A DNA stretch of 64,000 nt, taken from positions 2,501,001-2,565,000 of the forward strand of contig NZ_CP121634.1 in NCBI RefSeq assembly GCF_029714945.1, written 5' to 3'. A program made the position numbers and the translations under genes. Below the pieces are notes generated by a model that was given only the letters and a program-made list of their open reading frames with translations, was not told the DNA's origin and made no database searches. Positions 8,845 through 18,283 of this stretch are shown here, piece by piece. Numbering within the stretch: position 1 is the first letter of the stretch; the number at the start of each line of letters is the position of its first letter. The DNA comes from Bradyrhizobium sp. CIAT3101. GTDB lineage: Bacteria; Pseudomonadota; Alphaproteobacteria; Rhizobiales; Xanthobacteraceae.

Positions 8845-10518
8845 ATGCTGGCGCGTCTGTCGATCCGTGACATCGTCCTGATCGAACGGCTCGATATCGA
8901 ATTCGCCACCGGACTTGCGGTTTTGACCGGCGAGACCGGTGCGGGCAAATCCATCCTGCTCGATGCATTTGCACTGGCGCTCGGTGGCCGCGGCGACGCC
9001 GGCCTCGTGCGCCATGGCGCGGAGCAGGGGCAGGTCACCGCCGTCTTCGATATCCCGAAGAATCACCCCGCGACGAAAATTCTGGCTGAGAACGGGCTCG
9101 ACGACACCGGCGAAATGATTCTCCGCCGCGTCCAGCTCGCCGACGGTCGCACCCGCGCCTTCATCAACGACCAGGCGATCAGCGTGCAGACGCTGAAGGC
9201 GGTCGGCGCAGCGTTGGTCGAGATCCACGGCCAACATGACGAGCGCGCGCTGGTCGATGCCGCCACCCATCGCCGCCTGCTCGATGCCTTTGCCGGCCTC
9301 GAAAAGGATGTCGCAGCCGTCGAAGCGCTCTGGGATGCGCGCCGCACCGCCAACACCGAGCTGGAAGAGCATCGCGCCGGCATGGAGCGGGCCGCGCGTG
9401 AGGCCGACTATCTGCGCCACGCCTCCGACGAGCTGAAGCAGCTCGCACCGAAGGACGGCGAGGAGACCTCGCTCGCCTCGCGCCGTACCACCATGATGCA
9501 GGGCGAGAAGATCGCCTCCGATCTGCGCGAGGCGCAGGAGGTCGTCGGCGGTCATAATTCGCCGGTCGCGGCGCTGTCGGCCGCGGTACGCAGGCTGGAA
9601 CGCCGTGGCGTCAATTCGCCGGCGCTGGTCGAGCCCGCGGTGAGGGCGATCGACATCGCGATCAATGCGCTCGAGGAGGCCGATCAGCATCTCCAGGCGG
9701 CCTTGGCTGCGACCGACTTCGATCCGGCCGAGCTCGAACGCATCGAGGAGCGGTTGTTCGCCTTGCGCGCCGCCTCGCGTAAATATTCGACGCCGGTCGA
9801 TGGCCTGGCCGCACTTGCCGCCAGATATGCCGCCGACGTCGTGCTGATCGATGCCGGTGCCTCGCGCCTGAAGAAGCTGGAGCAGGCCGCGATCGAGGCC
9901 GATGCACGTTATGCGGCGGCTGCGCAAAAGCTCTCCGCGGCGCGGCAGAAATCGGCCGAGAAGCTCAACAAGGCCGTCAATGCCGAGCTCGCCCCGCTCA
10001 AGCTCGAACGCGCGAAATTCATGACGCAAGTCGCCACCGACGAGGCCGCACCGGGCCCGCAAGGCTTCGATCGCGTCGAGTTCTGGGTGCAGACCAATCC
10101 AGGCACCAAGGCGGGGCCGATGATGAAGGTCGCCTCCGGCGGCGAGCTGTCGCGCTTCCTGCTGGCGCTCAAGGTCGTGCTGTCCGACCGTGGCTCGGCG
10201 CCGACGCTGGTCTTCGACGAGATCGACACGGGTGTTGGTGGCGCTGTCGCGGACGCCATCGGAGGGCGCCTGGCGCGGCTCGCCGGCAAGGTGCAGGTGA
10301 TGGCCGTGACCCACGCTCCGCAGGTCGCCGCCCGCGCCGGCCAGCATCTCTTGATCTCCAAGGATGCGATGGACAAGGGCAAGCGCGTCGCCACCCGCGT
10401 CAACGCGCTGGCCGCCGACCACCGCCGTGAGGAAATTGCCCGCATGCTCGCCGGCGCCGAGATCACGGCGGAGGCGAGGGCGGCTGCCGACCGGCTGCTC
10501 AAGGCGGCGACGGCCTAG
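8845..10518 (+). CDS. recN: DNA repair protein RecN
   Basis: RecN is an SMC-like ATPase acting early in double-strand break repair. It has 557 residues, the normal length. Walker A GETGAGKS lies at residues 29-36. The central part is a long coiled coil (about 150-370, Ala/Glu/Lys/Arg-rich). The C-terminal half has the ABC signature region ASGGELSRFLLALK and Walker B TLVFDEIDTGVGG, then VTHAPQVAARAGQH. It starts right after bamD and may share its transcript. I see no LexA box that I would defend upstream. Confidence 0.96.
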   Translation: MLARLSIRDIVLIERLDIEFATGLAVLTGETGAGKSILLDAFALALGGRGDAGLVRHGAEQGQVTAVFDIPKNHPATKILAENGLDDTGEMILRRVQLADGRTRAFINDQAISVQTLKAVGAALVEIHGQHDERALVDAATHRRLLDAFAGLEKDVAAVEALWDARRTANTELEEHRAGMERAAREADYLRHASDELKQLAPKDGEETSLASRRTTMMQGEKIASDLREAQEVVGGHNSPVAALSAAVRRLERRGVNSPALVEPAVRAIDIAINALEEADQHLQAALAATDFDPAELERIEERLFALRAASRKYSTPVDGLAALAARYAADVVLIDAGASRLKKLEQAAIEADARYAAAAQKLSAARQKSAEKLNKAVNAELAPLKLERAKFMTQVATDEAAPGPQGFDRVEFWVQTNPGTKAGPMMKVASGGELSRFLLALKVVLSDRGSAPTLVFDEIDTGVGGAVADAIGGRLARLAGKVQVMAVTHAPQVAARAGQHLLISKDAMDKGKRVATRVNALAADHRREEIARMLAGAEITAEARAAADRLLKAATA

Positions 10519-12762
<2,244 letters not shown>

Positions 12763-12787
12763 GGGGCGTTCGCGCCTCTTGCTCTTC

Positions 12788-12903
12788 TGTCATCGCCCGG
12801 CTTGACCGGGCGATCCAGTATTCCAGAGACGTACGTTGGAGATCTCGCTGCTGCTACTGATGCAGCGGCGTACTGGATGCCCCGGTCAAGCCGGGGCATG
12901 ACA
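12788..12903. repeat. Paired REP-like palindromic element (two hairpin arms facing each other)
   Basis: Two 33-base arms (12788-12820 and 12871-12903) are inverted copies of each other around a 50-base spacer. Each arm is itself a hairpin with core CCCGG-CTTGA-CCGGG. The arms differ at only four positions, and all four changes preserve base pairing inside each hairpin (ATCGCCCGG...CCGGGCGAT against ATGCCCCGG...CCGGGGCAT). The element lies between the convergent ligA and Bcr-type MFS genes and could serve both as a terminator. It resembles Bradyrhizobium REP/BIME repeats. Confidence 0.8.
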
Positions 12904-12933
12904 GCGAGGTTGGGGCGCTGCTGTGGGCGTCCC

Positions 12934-14214
12934 TCACATCATCCCCGTCTCTTCCTCTTCCGCCTGCTCGATCAATTCCTCGCTCACCACCAATTCGCGG
13001 CGTGGGACGACGAAGATCATCATGCAGGCGCAGAGCAGCGAGATGGCGAGGACGGCCGATGTCAGCGGCAGCGTCGTTGCGGAGTGGCCGCCGAGATAGG
13101 CGCCGAATTGCGACATCAAGGCACCGATGCCCTGCTGCAGGAAGCCCATCGCGCCTGACGCGGTGCCGGCGGCTTCCGGGCGGATGCTGATGGCGCCGGC
13201 CGCGGAATTCGCCATCACGAAGGCATTGCCGACCATCACGATCATCTGCGTGCCGAACAGCCAGGCCGGTGCTTCGTTCCAGCCGGTAAAGCTCCAGAGC
13301 AGGTTCAACAGGCTGCCGCAGAGTTGCAGGCCGAGTCCGAACCAGATCAGCTTCTCCAGCGAGTGCCGCGGCGCAAAGCGCACGCAGAGCAGATTGCCGA
13401 CCAGATACGCAAATCCGGTCGTTGCGAACCACGCGCCGTATTCGGCGCTGGTCCGCCCCATCTGCGTCACCACGATGTAGGGGCCGCCACCGGCGAAAGT
13501 GAAGATGATTTGCGAGGCCAGCACCTGGCACATCACATAGCCGATGAAGGCACGGCTCTTGATCAGAGTGCCGACATCGCTGCGAAAGCCGCCGCTGCCG
13601 ACCGCGCGGTCGCGGCGCGTCTCGGGTAACGCGATCGCGATGCCGATTGCGACGGCGATCGCGGCGAAGGTGACGGCGTAGAAGATCGCGCGCCAGCCGA
13701 ACGCGGTCTCGATCAGGCCGCCGGTGAGCGGCGAGACCATCTGGCCGATCATCAGGGCGGCGACCACGAGGCTGATCATGGAGGCCACGCGGTCCCGCTG
13801 GTAGATGTCGCGGATGATGGCGCGGCTCACCACCATGCCGGAGGCGCCGCCCAGGGCCTGGAAGAAGCGCGCTGCAATCAGTTGCGGCAGGGTTTCGGCG
13901 AAGATGCAGGCAACGCTCGCCGCCACCATCAACGCGAGGCCGCCGAGCAGCACGGGGCGCCGGCCGAACTTGTCCGACAGCGGTCCCATGATCAGCTGCG
14001 ACAGCGCGATGCCGACCATGTAGAGCGACACCGTCATCTGCGCGATCGAGATGTCGCGGCCGAAATTCGTCGCCAGCACGGGCAGTGCTGGAACCAGGAT
14101 GTAGAGCGAGATCGGCGCGATCCCGGTCATGACGACAAGCAGCAGCAACACCACGCGCGAGGTCGCGATGTTTGTCGTCGCCGCGTCCTGCGGCCTGCTG
14201 ATCATGCCGTGCAT
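12934..14214 (-). CDS. Bcr/CflA family multidrug efflux MFS transporter
   Basis: This is a probable proton-driven drug exporter of the inner membrane, with 426 residues and about 12 membrane segments. Family signs are the early segment MTGIAPISLYILVPALPVLA, then MVGIALSQLIMGPLSDKFGRRPVLLGG (the MFS loop 2-3 motif) and the 14-TM/Bcr-type FFQALGGASGMVVSRAIIRD (motif C region). The ATG at MHGMISRPQ is preferred; the frame is open 16 codons further but without a signal. A short acidic tail (EELIEQAEEEETG) ends the protein. Substrate is unknown. It stands alone, tail to tail with ligA across the REP pair. Confidence 0.85.
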   Translation of the reverse strand: MHGMISRPQDAATTNIATSRVVLLLLVVMTGIAPISLYILVPALPVLATNFGRDISIAQMTVSLYMVGIALSQLIMGPLSDKFGRRPVLLGGLALMVAASVACIFAETLPQLIAARFFQALGGASGMVVSRAIIRDIYQRDRVASMISLVVAALMIGQMVSPLTGGLIETAFGWRAIFYAVTFAAIAVAIGIAIALPETRRDRAVGSGGFRSDVGTLIKSRAFIGYVMCQVLASQIIFTFAGGGPYIVVTQMGRTSAEYGAWFATTGFAYLVGNLLCVRFAPRHSLEKLIWFGLGLQLCGSLLNLLWSFTGWNEAPAWLFGTQMIVMVGNAFVMANSAAGAISIRPEAAGTASGAMGFLQQGIGALMSQFGAYLGGHSATTLPLTSAVLAISLLCACMMIFVVPRRELVVSEELIEQAEEEETGMM

Positions 14215-14439
14215 GCGTGTCCGTCTCTCGAAGTCGAATCGGACTGTAGCGTGCTCGCACAAGACGGATATTGGCGTTTCGGAATGCGGCCATACCGATT
14301 CCGGGACTGTTATAATAACAGTGCGCAGGAAGCCGTCGTTTTACGGAGAAGCGTGGCGAGGAATGCACCAAGTCAGCCGCGATCGCAGGCAAAAGCGGCT
14401 GAGCCTTGCGCAAACCGCGTAGTGCTATGCGGGCACCGT

Positions 14440-16269
14440 CTAGGCCTTCAGCTCCGCCGTGGCCTGGTCGAGCCACGTCTTTGTCGCCTCATCCAGCGCC
14501 GGTCCCACTTCAGCGCGGACGCGCGCGTGGTAGGCGTTGAGCCAGGCGAGCTCTTCCTTGCTCAGCATCGCTGCGTCGATGAGCCGGCGATCGATCGGCG
14601 CCAGCGTCAGCGTCTCGAACGCATTCATCGATTTCTCGGCACCCTTGATGTCGGCGGCGACCACCAGGTCGAGGTTCTCGATGCGGATGCCGAAGCCGTC
14701 AGTCTTGTAGTAACCCGGCTCGTTGGAGAGGATCATGCCGCGCTTCAGCGGCGTGGTGCCGAGTTTCGAGATCCGTGCCGGGCCTTCGTGCACGCTGAGA
14801 TAGCTGCCGACGCCGTGGCCGGTGCCGTGCTCGAAATCGACGCCGGCGGCCCAGAGATATTGCCGGGCCAGCGTGTCGAGTTGCGCGCCGGTGGTGCCGT
14901 CAGGGAAGATGGCGCGCGCGATCGCGATATGTCCGCGCAGCACGCGGGTGAAGCGGTCGCGCATCTCCTCCGTCGGCTCGCCCACGGCCATGGTGCGGGT
15001 GACGTCGGTGGTGCCGTCTTCATATTGCGCGCCGGAATCGATCAGCAGCAGGTCGCCGGGGGCGATCCGCCGGTTGCTCTTGCGGGTGACGCGGTAGTGC
15101 ACGATGGCGCCGTTCGGGCCGGTGCCGGAAATGGTTGGGAACGACACGTCCTTGAGTGCGCCGGTGTCGCGGCGGAAGGTCTCCAGCGCCTCGACCGCGT
15201 CGATCTCGGTGAGCTTGCCGCTTCCTGCCTCGCGATCGATGAAGGCGAGGAAGCGCGCCAGCGCAATCGCGTCGCGGCGATGCGCCGTCTGCGTGCCCCT
15301 GATCTCGGTCGCGTTCTTCACCGCTTTGAGCAGCGCAATCGGATCGCTGCCGCGCAGCGGCTTGCCGCCGCCGTTCGTGATCAACCGGCTCAGCGCGTCG
15401 GCCGCGGTGGCGTTGTCGAGCGCGATCGCAGCGCCGCTTTTGGCGAGCGCCATCAGCGTCGGCGTCAGTGCATCGGGCTCGCGCACGTCGGCCGATTGCT
15501 CGAGATGGTCGCGCGTCAGGTTGGAGAGCTTGCGGTGGTCGATGAACACGGTGGGCCGGCCGACCTTGGGCACCAGCGCGTAGGACAGCGGCAGCGGCGT
15601 ATGCGCGACGTCGGCGCCGCGGATGTTGAAGGTCCAGGCGACCGCATGGCTGTCCGACAGCACCAGCGCGTCGGCGCCAAGCTTGTCGATCTCGCTCTTG
15701 ATCTGCGCCACCTTCTCGGCCTCGGCGACCCCGGCATATTGCAGGCCGTGGATCGCGACCGGCGCGATCGGCGGCTGCGGCCGATCCTGCCACACCGCGT
15801 CGATGGGATTGCTGTCGACCGCGACCAGTTCGGCGCCGGCCTTGGCGCAGGCCGCTGAGAGGCGCTCGGCTGCCGCAAAAGTGTGCAGCCACGGATCAAA
15901 TCCTAGGCGGTCGCCGGATTTGAGGTGCGCCGAGACCCAGCTCTCCGGCGGCGGATCGATCAGCGATTCCACCGCCCAGGCCTTGGCGTCGACCTGTTTG
16001 GCCGCCTGGATCGTGTAGCGGCCGTCGACGAACAATGCAGCTTGCTGGGTCAGCACCACGGCCAGCCCGGCCGAGCCGGTAAAGCCGGTGAGCCAGGCGA
16101 GCCGCTCTTCGGAGGGGGCCACATATTCATTCTGCTGCTGATCGGCACGCGGAATGACAAAGCCGGTCAGCTTGCGACGGGCGAGTTCTTCACGGAGTGC
16201 GGAAAGCCGCGCCGTCAATGCGACGCCGGCCTCGGGCTCCTCGAATGTCTGGAAGTGCGCTTCGAACAT
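14440..16269 (-). CDS. pepP: M24 family Xaa-Pro aminopeptidase (aminopeptidase P)
   Basis: This is a dinuclear-metal cytosolic aminopeptidase that removes N-terminal residues before proline. It has 609 residues, the long three-domain form: two creatinase-like N-terminal domains (HFQTFEEPEAGVALTARLSA, and FVIPRADQQQNEYV with SEERLAWLTGFTGSAG) and a C-terminal pita-bread domain. Metal ligands are visible: two Asp in LLIDSGAQYEDGTTDVTRT, His in GTGHGVGSYLSVHEGP, Glu in LSNEPGYY and Glu in IRIENLDLVV. It is a single-gene unit; 225 bases without a gene separate it from the MFS gene downstream. Confidence 0.93.
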   Translation of the reverse strand: MFEAHFQTFEEPEAGVALTARLSALREELARRKLTGFVIPRADQQQNEYVAPSEERLAWLTGFTGSAGLAVVLTQQAALFVDGRYTIQAAKQVDAKAWAVESLIDPPPESWVSAHLKSGDRLGFDPWLHTFAAAERLSAACAKAGAELVAVDSNPIDAVWQDRPQPPIAPVAIHGLQYAGVAEAEKVAQIKSEIDKLGADALVLSDSHAVAWTFNIRGADVAHTPLPLSYALVPKVGRPTVFIDHRKLSNLTRDHLEQSADVREPDALTPTLMALAKSGAAIALDNATAADALSRLITNGGGKPLRGSDPIALLKAVKNATEIRGTQTAHRRDAIALARFLAFIDREAGSGKLTEIDAVEALETFRRDTGALKDVSFPTISGTGPNGAIVHYRVTRKSNRRIAPGDLLLIDSGAQYEDGTTDVTRTMAVGEPTEEMRDRFTRVLRGHIAIARAIFPDGTTGAQLDTLARQYLWAAGVDFEHGTGHGVGSYLSVHEGPARISKLGTTPLKRGMILSNEPGYYKTDGFGIRIENLDLVVAADIKGAEKSMNAFETLTLAPIDRRLIDAAMLSKEELAWLNAYHARVRAEVGPALDEATKTWLDQATAELKA

Positions 16270-16377
16270 GGCTCAGTTTAGGATTATGGAGATCAGTCCG
16301 CAATGTAGACGCATTTGCCATTTCATCTGGCATGGACTGTGCTTGAAAAGGTTCCATTCGAACTGAGTGGAGTAAGG

Positions 16378-16473
16378 ATGCAGCAGTTGCGCTTCGTCCG
16401 GATAACAGGGAAATTCGAGCAAGTGGTTCATCTCAACGGCGAGGGGACACACGATGCCAGCGTTCACGTTTGA
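16378..16473 (+). CDS. Possible 31-codon leader ORF
   Basis: A short ORF (31 residues, beginning MQQLRFVRITG) starts 6 bases after a good GGAG Shine-Dalgarno (GAGTGGAGTAAGGATG). It ends with TGA at 16471-16473, 20 bases inside the next small ORF in another frame. Such an arrangement could couple translation of the two. It has no recognised domain. It could equally be chance; the strong ribosome site is the only positive evidence. Confidence 0.3.
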   Translation: MQQLRFVRITGKFEQVVHLNGEGTHDASVHV

Positions 16474-16636
16474 GAAGATTTCGCCGCCGGTGCGCCGCGC
16501 ACCCGCAGCAACGACACCGAAGAAGCCGCGCGGCCTCATCAGCCAGATGATTGATCGTGTCGCCGAGCGTCGCGCGAGGCGGGCGTTGCAGAGCCAGCCC
16601 GCAATGCGTCGGGACGAAAAGCCGGCGGCGGAGTAG
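16454..16636 (+). CDS. Small basic hypothetical protein (60 aa)
   Basis: This small ORF begins MPAFTFEKISPPVRR and has a purine-rich site GAGGGGAC before its ATG. The product is strongly basic (many Arg and Lys, with ERRARRALQSQ), without signal or membrane segment. I recall similar small proteins in Bradyrhizobium but cannot name a family. It is flanked downstream by a palindromic repeat that may end its transcript. Function is unknown. Confidence 0.55.
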   Translation: MPAFTFEKISPPVRRAPAATTPKKPRGLISQMIDRVAERRARRALQSQPAMRRDEKPAAE

Positions 16637-16649
16637 GACGGCATCAATG

Positions 16650-16775
16650 GTGCCGTAGGGTGGGCAAAGGCGCAACGCGCCGTGCCCATGATCTATCTCG
16701 GATTCACGGATGAAAGTGGTGGGCACGCTTCCGCCGTCGCTCTTCGGGCCATGGCGGGCAAGTCGCTTTGCCCGG
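16650..16775. repeat. Dispersed-type palindromic repeat (GTAGGGTGGGCA class)
   Basis: The sequence GTAGGGTGGGCAAAGGCGC (from 16656) folds with GCGCCGTGCCCA (to 16688): TGGGC 16661-16665 pairs with GCCCA 16684-16688, and GGCGC 16669-16673 with GCGCC 16677-16681. A second GTGGGCACGC and CGGGCAAGTCGCTTTGCCCGG lie just downstream (about 16718-16775). This matches a repeat I associate with Bradyrhizobium intergenic regions. It fills the gap between the small ORF and prmA and may terminate both. Confidence 0.6.
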
Positions 16776-16787
16776 CCGAGATCTCGC

Positions 16788-17675
16788 TCAATCGAGCTTC
16801 CGCAGCAACAGGCTGCTCCATCCCTCGATGCGCAGATGCCGCAACGGCACCAGGCCGCGCGCGCGGTAGGCGGCAATCACGGCGGGGGCCTGGTGGGTTA
16901 ACAGGCCCGAGAGAATCACCCGGCCCCCGGGCGCGAGATGTCGCGTCATCGGGCCTGCCAATTGGCGTAACGGATTGGCAAGGATGTTGGCCAGCACCAG
17001 GTCGAACGGGCCGCTTTTGGCAAAGTCCGGCGCAGCGAAGCCGGTCGCCCGGATCACCCGCACCTGGTTGCCGACCTCGTTCAGGGTCGCGTTCTCGGCC
17101 GCGACCCGCACGGAAGGCGCGTCGATGTCGGAGGCCAGCACTGCGCGATGCAGCGCCTTCGCCGCCGCGATCCCCAGCACGCCGGTTCCGGTGCCGAGGT
17201 CGAGCACGCGCTTCGGCCGCGCATGTTTCAGGACATGGTCAAGCAGAAGTAAACAGCCACGCGTGGTGCCGTGGTGGCCGGTTCCGAAGGCGAGCGCCGC
17301 CTCGATCTCGATCGCGAGCTTGTTTGGGGCCACGCGGTCGCGGTCGTGGCTGCCATGGACGACGAAGCGTCCGGCCGGTACGGGGACGAGGTCTTCGAGG
17401 CTCGCCTTGACCCAGTCCTTGGCCTCGATCGTGTCGAAGGCAAGCGTTGCGGCGATGTCATTTCCTGCTGAAGTTGCAACGAGTTCGCGGAGCAATTCCT
17501 GATCCGGCGCCTCGGCAAAATGGAGCGTGACGTCCCATTGTCCGTCCGGCCGTTCGAAGGCGGCGACGGCGGCATCGCCCTCGAAAAAGAGCTCCGTGAG
17601 GACGTCGACGACACGCCTGGCGGCAGCCTCGTTGCCGATCGAAAAACTCGCGCGATGGGTGGGTAAAGGCTGCAT
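16788..17675 (-). CDS. prmA: Ribosomal protein L11 methyltransferase PrmA
   Basis: PrmA is an S-adenosylmethionine-dependent methyltransferase that trimethylates ribosomal protein L11. It has 295 residues. An N-terminal substrate-recognition domain is followed by a Rossmann methyltransferase fold: AFGTGHHGTTRGCL (family hallmark), then VLDLGTGTGVLGIAAAK (SAM motif I), ASDIDAPSVRVAAENA and the catalytic-loop motif LVLANILANPL. The promoter region is shared with the divergent pilin gene. The identification is confident. Confidence 0.93.
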   Translation of the reverse strand: MQPLPTHRASFSIGNEAAARRVVDVLTELFFEGDAAVAAFERPDGQWDVTLHFAEAPDQELLRELVATSAGNDIAATLAFDTIEAKDWVKASLEDLVPVPAGRFVVHGSHDRDRVAPNKLAIEIEAALAFGTGHHGTTRGCLLLLDHVLKHARPKRVLDLGTGTGVLGIAAAKALHRAVLASDIDAPSVRVAAENATLNEVGNQVRVIRATGFAAPDFAKSGPFDLVLANILANPLRQLAGPMTRHLAPGGRVILSGLLTHQAPAVIAAYRARGLVPLRHLRIEGWSSLLLRKLD

Positions 17676-17700
17676 TCTGGAGTTCCGTCGAGTTTAATTT

Positions 17701-17745
17701 TTGGAACTTTTGTTCCCAATTTTCCGTATAACTTGCAGTTCCCAA
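17701..17745. promoter_or_regulatory. Candidate operator: inverted and direct GTTCCCAA repeats upstream of pilin gene
   Basis: An imperfect palindrome TTGGAACTTTTGTTCCCAA occupies 17701-17719. Its right half GTTCCCAA recurs as a direct copy at 17738-17745, 26 bases downstream. The region is A/T-rich and lies between the divergent prmA and pilin genes. A regulator site is inferred; no known consensus is claimed. Confidence 0.35.
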
Positions 17746-17831
17746 GTTAACTAGACCGCAGGTTGTCTCCCGTAGATTTCCGGATGTTGGAACCAACCAG
17801 CACACCCTGAAATGGAAATGGAGGCGAAGTC

Positions 17832-17996
17832 TTGAAGCGCATGGTTTCGAAGTTCTGGTCCGATGAGTCCGGTGCAACCGCGATCGAATACGGCCTGATC
17901 GCGGCCGGTATCGCGCTGGCGATCATCACCGTGGTGAACAGCCTGGGCACCACCATGAACGACAAGTTCGGTTCGATTAGCAGCTCCTTGAAGTAA
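17832..17996 (+). CDS. Flp/Fap-type IVb pilin (orphan)
   Basis: This is a 54-residue pilin subunit of Tad/Flp fibres, too short for ordinary ORF finding. The start is taken as TTG: GGAGG is followed by a 7-base spacer and then TTG AAG CGC, giving (M)KRMVSKFW. The ATG three codons later at 17841 is an alternative but lies further from the ribosome site. The prepilin signature DESGATAIEYGLIAAGIALA contains the Gly/Glu-Tyr processing motif and the hydrophobic helix. No cpaA-F or tad genes occur nearby, so assembly would need machinery encoded elsewhere. Identification is strong; in vivo use is unknown. Confidence 0.9.
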   Translation: MKRMVSKFWSDESGATAIEYGLIAAGIALAIITVVNSLGTTMNDKFGSISSSLK

Positions 17997-18283
17997 TTTC
18001 TGCCTCCCATTTCCCAGCGGGGGCTAGTTTCTTCATAGACGGCTTATTTGACGAGCGCCCGCTGGGGGAATTGCCCTCTGGCGGGCGAAGTCGTTTTGGC
18101 AGCACGTTTCACAGCACTCCCCAGCTTGTCCCCCATGAATCAAGTCGCAATCCACCGGCTTCTACGCGGCTTATCAACCCCTTCTCCACAGCTTCATCCG
18201 GACTTGCACCAACCCATCACGCCGCCCTTGCACGGCTTCTCCACAGCTCTGCCAACAGGCCTGTCCACAGCCCGTCCACAGAC
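17997..18283. other. Intergenic region with four clustered TCCACAG words (DnaA-box-like)
   Basis: No gene is seen in these 287 bases. Just after the pilin, CCCAGCGGG (18013-18021) can pair with CCCGCTGGG (18058-18066) across a 36-base loop. Further on, four TCCACAG words lie within about 100 bases: CTTCTCCACAG at 18181, CTTCTCCACAG at 18236, CTGTCCACAG at 18261 and CCGTCCACAG at about 18271. A near-match CTATCCAAGG follows. TTCTCCACA differs by one base from the DnaA box TTATNCACA. Function is undetermined. Confidence 0.4.

Noticed and set aside
13882..15858. 658-codon + strand ORF over the MFS and pepP genes
   Set aside because: Both underlying minus-strand genes have full domain sets; the ORF spans their gap and has no recognisable motif.
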